From the NCBI GenBank assembly GCA_037954665.1, contig JBBMOL010000378.1, positions 248,001-312,000 of the forward strand: 64,000 nt of DNA. The letters run 5' to 3'. Each line of letters begins with the position of its first letter. Position 1 is the first letter of the stretch. This document shows positions 60,240 through 64,000 of the stretch, one piece after another. The DNA comes from Laguncularia racemosa. Its lineage: Eukaryota; Streptophyta; Magnoliopsida; Myrtales; Combretaceae. Position numbers and translations under genes: made by a program. Below the pieces are notes generated by a model. It did not search any database. It worked only from the letters and a program-made list of their open reading frames with translations, and had not been told where the DNA came from.

Positions 60240-61270
60240 CTCTCCAAAAAGTGCTTTATGGGCTAACTAATTGGCGACAAGACACATCTCAAGCATCGAG
60301 TAGGAATGTATGAGAAATGATGATAGGAAGCGTCTTATCAGACTTGCAACCTTGGAAAGAAAATTTACTTAGGAAGCGCCCTTATGAGCTGGCTACCTGT
60401 TGACAGAAGTGTCTTGTTAGACTAGCAACTGTTTGGGAAGGATGTTTCTGAAAAGTGCCCCAAGAGCTGACTGATCGGGAGAATCTAGGAAAGTGCCCAT
60501 CTTGGGCTGACTAACCTGTGGTAGTGTCTCAAAAGGTGCCCTTATGAGCTGACCCTGAGAACGGATTTTTAGGAAAGTGCCCATCTTAGGCTAACTAACC
60601 TGTGGCAGTGTCTCAAAAGGTGCCCTTATGAGCTGACCCTGAGAACGGATTTTTAGGAAAGTGCCTATATTGGGCTGACTAACCTTTGATAGAATTCTTA
60701 GGAAAGTGCCCATCTTGGGCTGACTAACCTTTGATAAAATTCTTAGGAAAGTGCCCATCTTGGGCTGACTAACCTTAGATAGAACTATCTCAAAAGGTGC
60801 CCTTAGGAGCTGACCCTGAGACTGGGTTTTTTTTTTCGGGAAAGTGTCCATATTGGGCTGACTAACCCTTGGATTGATTTTTAGGAAAGTGCTCCAAGAG
60901 TTGACTAACCTAAAATAGAACTGTCTCAAAAGGTGCCCTTATGAGCTGACCCTGAGAACAGGTTTTTTCGGGAAAGTGCCCATATTGGGTTGACTAACCC
61001 TTGGATTGATTTTTAGGAAAGTGCCCCAAGAGCTGACTAACCTAAAATAGAACTGTCTCAAAAGGTGCCCTTATGAGCTGACCCTGAGAACAGGTTTTTT
61101 CGGGAAAGTGCCCATATTGGGCTGACTAACCCTTGGATTGATTTTTAGGAAAGTGCCCCAAGAGCTGACTAACCTAAAATAGAACTGTCTCAAAAGGTGC
61201 CCTTATGAGCTGACCCTGAGAACAGGTTTTTTTCGGGAAAGTGCCCATATTGGGCTGACTAACCCTATTA
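60240..61270 (-). repeat. Tandem-repeat array in the copy C spacer (132-bp higher-order unit)
   Basis: Short units of about 44 bp built on GGAAAGTGCCCATCTTGGGC and TGACTAACC fill the spacer. From about 60785 to 61270 they form a higher-order repeat: CTGTCTCAAAAGG recurs at about 60921, 61053 and 61185, a period of 132 bp, with a slightly longer copy before. The array is the reverse-strand counterpart of 16859-17712 in copy D. It lies between the pol stop and the polypurine tract and is not coding. Confidence 0.9.
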
Positions 61271-61811
61271 AAGGAAATGTCTAGACACGTGCTTCATTAT
61301 GAGTTGACTCATCTGGTACTTTTGAACATGCTTCTTACTAAGCTAGATGATGTGATGCCTTTCATGATGTGATGATAGTTACCTATTTTAATATGCTTGC
61401 CAGTTTATCTCGGATAGCAACCAAACAACTGAACCTTTGTGTTGGTTTGCTTCTGCTTCTTTTCTTCTTATCTTGACACTGAATTCAAAATCTTGATGTG
61501 CCTCTTTTATTTATGCACAAAGCTCTTTTGACGGTAATGTTATCCTAATAATGCGCTCAGTTTTAATGCTTAGGAGTAGACAAAATTATATCACAAATTA
61601 CATTAAGATTCATTATCATTTTAGTGTTTATCTTTCATTGACAAAGTGGTGGGTAATGTGTTTAGGTGTATTTATTGTGATAAGAATTGATTGGGATTGT
61701 TGACCATTCAGGGATATTAGCTTTGCTTGTAGAAAAGTAAAAACTCGACTCAACGAACTTTGTATCGAATACTGGCTTTCATAAACATTGGCAAAATTTC
61801 AATTCCCTTGC

Positions 61812-64000
61812 CTAAGGATAGTACATCTTTACAGCATCTGTGTTGACAGGGTCTCTCAATTCTGGACCATCCATCTGAGTTAATATTAGAGCACCACCTG
61901 ACAGAACCTTTTTCACCACATACGAGCCTTCATAATTTGGAGTGAATTTTCCTCTAGAGTCTTGGGCGTTCGGGAGAACTTTTCTTAGTACTAGATCGCC
62001 CTCTTTGAAGTACCAAGGTCTCATCTTCTTGTTGAATGCTCGGGCTATCCTTTGTTGGTAACACTGACCATGACATAGCGTGGTAAGTCTTCTTTCATCA
62101 ATCAGATTCAGCTGATCAAGCCTTTTTTTTACCCAATCCGATTCTGTTAATTGAGTTTCTGACAAGATTCTGAATGATGGTATCTCGACTTCCACTGGTA
62201 GCACTGCTTCTGTACCATATACCAATGAGTAAGGGGTAGCTCCCGTAGATGTTCTTATTGAAGTCCTATAAGCCATGAGAGCAAATGGTAACATTTCGTG
62301 CCAATCTTTGTAAGTTGTTGTCATTTTCTCGATGATCTTCTTGATATTTTTGTTAGCTGCTTCTACTGCCCCGTTCATTTGAGGTTGGTAAGGGGTTGAA
62401 TTTTTGTGGTTTATGTGGAATTGTTGACATAAACCTGTCATCGATTTATTGTTGAGATTGGTACCATTGTCGGTGATGATCGACTTAGGAACTCCATATC
62501 GGGCTATTATGTCCCTTTTTAAGAAGCGGACTATTACCCCTTTTGTGACATTGGTAAATGATGACGCTTCTACCCATTTGGTGAAGTAATCAATCGCTAC
62601 CAGTATAAATCTGTGGCCATTGGATGCCGTTGGAGTGATTGGGCCGATTATGTCGATTCCCCACATAGAGAAAGGCCACGGCGCCGATAACAAATGTAGC
62701 TCGTTGGGTGGAGCATTGATCCGGTTTGCATATACTTGGCACAGGTGGCAGTGCTTAACATACTTTATGCAATCCGACTCCATAGTTAACCAGTAATACC
62801 CTAACCTCATGATTTTTCGGGCCAACATGTAGCCGTTCATATGAGGTCCACATACCCCTTCATGTATTTCCTTCATGAGTTCGCATGCTTCATTTTTGTC
62901 CACACATCTCAACAGGGTGGTATCATATGATCTCTTGTAGAGTATAGACCCACTTAATAAGAAATGACTTGCCAACCTTCTGAGCGTTCTTTGGTCATTC
63001 TTGCTAGCCATTTCAGGGTATTTACCTTCTTGGAGGAAGGTCTTGATGTCGTGATACCAGGGCTTATCGTCTTGTATCTTTTCAATTGTCAAACAATAAG
63101 CGGGCCGACTTTCGATGTCTATTTTCATCGGTTGCACTTCGGCTCCTCCTGTTATTTGAATCACGGATGCTAGTGTGGCTAGGGCATCTACGAACTGATT
63201 CTGAATTCTCGGGATGTACGTGAAGGTGATTGCCTTAAACTCCTCAATTAGCTCTGTCAAGTGTTGATGGTACGGTACCAGTTTAGGGTCTTTAGTTTTG
63301 TATTCCCCTCTTGTTTGTAGTATGATGAGCGACGAGTCCCCATACACCTCTAATTCGCGGATTCCCATTTGGCAGGCCATCTTGAGGCCAAGAATACATG
63401 CTTCATATTCTGCGATATTATTGGTATAGGAAAATGTAAGTCTTGTCGCTGCAGGGAATTGAGTGCCGTTTGGGGATATCAATACTGCCCCAACCCCACA
63501 ACCGAATACATTGGCAGCCCCGTCGAAGAACAGTTTCCACCCACCATTCTGCTCTCTCCCAGAGTTTTCTACCGACATATCTTCTACTGTTAATATGTTC
63601 TCGTCCGGAAATTGGACTTGTATTTCTTGGGTATCTGTCTTGACAGGGTGTTCAGCCAACTGATTGGCTAAGGCTTGTCCCTTTATCGAGTTTTGATTTA
63701 CATACGTGATGTCAAACTCGGATAGAAGCATCTGCCATTTAGAGATTCTACCCATCAATACTGGCTTCTCTGCCAAGTATTTCAAGGGATCATGTCTTGT
63801 CAACAGCTCAATATGATAGTAAAGGGTGTATTGCCTTAGTCGATGCATGACCCAAATTAACGCACAACACGTCTTCTCCACCTCTGAGTACCTTTGTTCC
63901 CCATCTGTGAACTTCTTGCTCAAATAATATATGGGACGTTCTCTTCCCTCTTCATCTTTCTGCCCCAACACACATCCTATGGATTCGGGGAGTATGGTGA
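61812..64000 (-). CDS. Copy C pol, C-terminal ~729 codons: RNase H, aRH-type RNase H, integrase (partial, open)
   Basis: One frame without a stop runs from the right window edge to the TAA/TAG at 61812. In order: RT/RNase H connection and RNase H (RPIYYLSKKFTDGEQRYSEVEK near 63920; LKYLAEKP), a second RNase H of the Tat type (LFFDGAANVFGCGVGAV near 63520; NIAEYEACILGL; GDSSLI), then integrase with zinc-finger residues (CHLCQVYAN near 62730), the acidic triad contexts AIDYFTKW, ITDNGTN and VEAANKN (near 62590, 62470, 62370) and the C-terminal KFTPNYEG segment. All key residues I can check are present, unlike copies A and D. The integrase inserts element cDNA into the genome; the second RNase H is a Tat-lineage hallmark. 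Confidence 0.92.
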   Translation of the reverse strand, partial: TILPESIGCVLGQKDEEGRERPIYYLSKKFTDGEQRYSEVEKTCCALIWVMHRLRQYTLYYHIELLTRHDPLKYLAEKPVLMGRISKWQMLLSEFDITYVNQNSIKGQALANQLAEHPVKTDTQEIQVQFPDENILTVEDMSVENSGREQNGGWKLFFDGAANVFGCGVGAVLISPNGTQFPAATRLTFSYTNNIAEYEACILGLKMACQMGIRELEVYGDSSLIILQTRGEYKTKDPKLVPYHQHLTELIEEFKAITFTYIPRIQNQFVDALATLASVIQITGGAEVQPMKIDIESRPAYCLTIEKIQDDKPWYHDIKTFLQEGKYPEMASKNDQRTLRRLASHFLLSGSILYKRSYDTTLLRCVDKNEACELMKEIHEGVCGPHMNGYMLARKIMRLGYYWLTMESDCIKYVKHCHLCQVYANRINAPPNELHLLSAPWPFSMWGIDIIGPITPTASNGHRFILVAIDYFTKWVEASSFTNVTKGVIVRFLKRDIIARYGVPKSIITDNGTNLNNKSMTGLCQQFHINHKNSTPYQPQMNGAVEAANKNIKKIIEKMTTTYKDWHEMLPFALMAYRTSIRTSTGATPYSLVYGTEAVLPVEVEIPSFRILSETQLTESDWVKKRLDQLNLIDERRLTTLCHGQCYQQRIARAFNKKMRPWYFKEGDLVLRKVLPNAQDSRGKFTPNYEGSYVVKKVLSGGALILTQMDGPELRDPVNTDAVKMYYP

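Larger units (their letters stand above)
57973..64000 (-). mobile_element. Tat/Ogre-like Gypsy retrotransposon, copy C (3' half; continues past the window)
   Basis: Minus-strand order: pol (64000-61812, open at the edge), spacer (61811-60083) with a tandem array, a polypurine tract (AAATAGGGGCAG, near 60084-60095) and the 3' LTR (60082-57973). It is the best preserved of the three copies. ORF1, gag-pro and the 5' LTR would lie to the right of the window. Confidence 0.9.

Noticed and set aside
60591..60929. Open frame with repeated KVSQPKMGTFL
   Set aside because: It is the spacer tandem array read in frame, not a protein; units in other positions have stops.
1..64000. CRISPR arrays, bacterial operons, phage or plasmid modules
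   Set aside because: None seen; spliced genes, plant LTR elements and base composition are all those of a plant nuclear genome.

Overview
The window is nuclear DNA of a flowering plant, most likely a eudicot. It holds two intron-rich plant genes with canonical GT-AG introns, set in a dense nest of LTR retrotransposons, MITEs and one LINE. I do not name a species.

Layout. 1-2092: end of a Ty3/Gypsy element on the minus strand (partial gag, primer-binding site, LTR with 52-bp repeats). 2093-22560: a nest of one large Tat/Ogre-like Gypsy family. Copy A (minus, 2093-13587) has LTR, ORF1, gag-pro, a short intron and pol, and interrupts the reverse transcriptase of copy D (plus, 13588-17743). D abuts an inverted fragment, copy B (minus, 17744-22560). 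22561-29380: AT-rich intergenic DNA with a Harbinger-like MITE, a second inverted-repeat element and a decayed Gypsy element with remnant LTRs. 29684-36660: a seven-exon ZNHIT3-type HIT zinc-finger gene (plus) with a 2.3-kb deleted chromovirus in intron 4. 37487-42758: a decayed Copia element. 44183-49987: a PIF1-type bHLH gene (minus), convergent with the ZNHIT3 gene. 50331-53404: no gene seen. 53405-54540: a 5'-truncated LINE. 54545-57850: head-to-head Gypsy fragments. 57973-64000: copy C of the Tat/Ogre-like family (3' LTR, tandem-repeat spacer and an uninterrupted RNase H/integrase frame that runs off the window).

The two host genes have separate roles: a probable box C/D snoRNP assembly factor, and a phytochrome-interacting transcription factor that represses light responses.

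The most unusual material is the Tat/Ogre-like family. Its gag-pro and pol lie in one reading frame separated by a 114-bp intron with an in-frame stop, so splicing would decide between Gag-Pro and Gag-Pro-Pol. All three LTRs in the window share a TATA box, a strong 5' splice site (GTAAGT), a G-box and a stretch resembling tRNA A and B boxes; in copies A and B a possible acceptor lies directly before the ORF1 start codon. The first point agrees with what is known of Ogre elements; the LTR features are my own reading and need testing.
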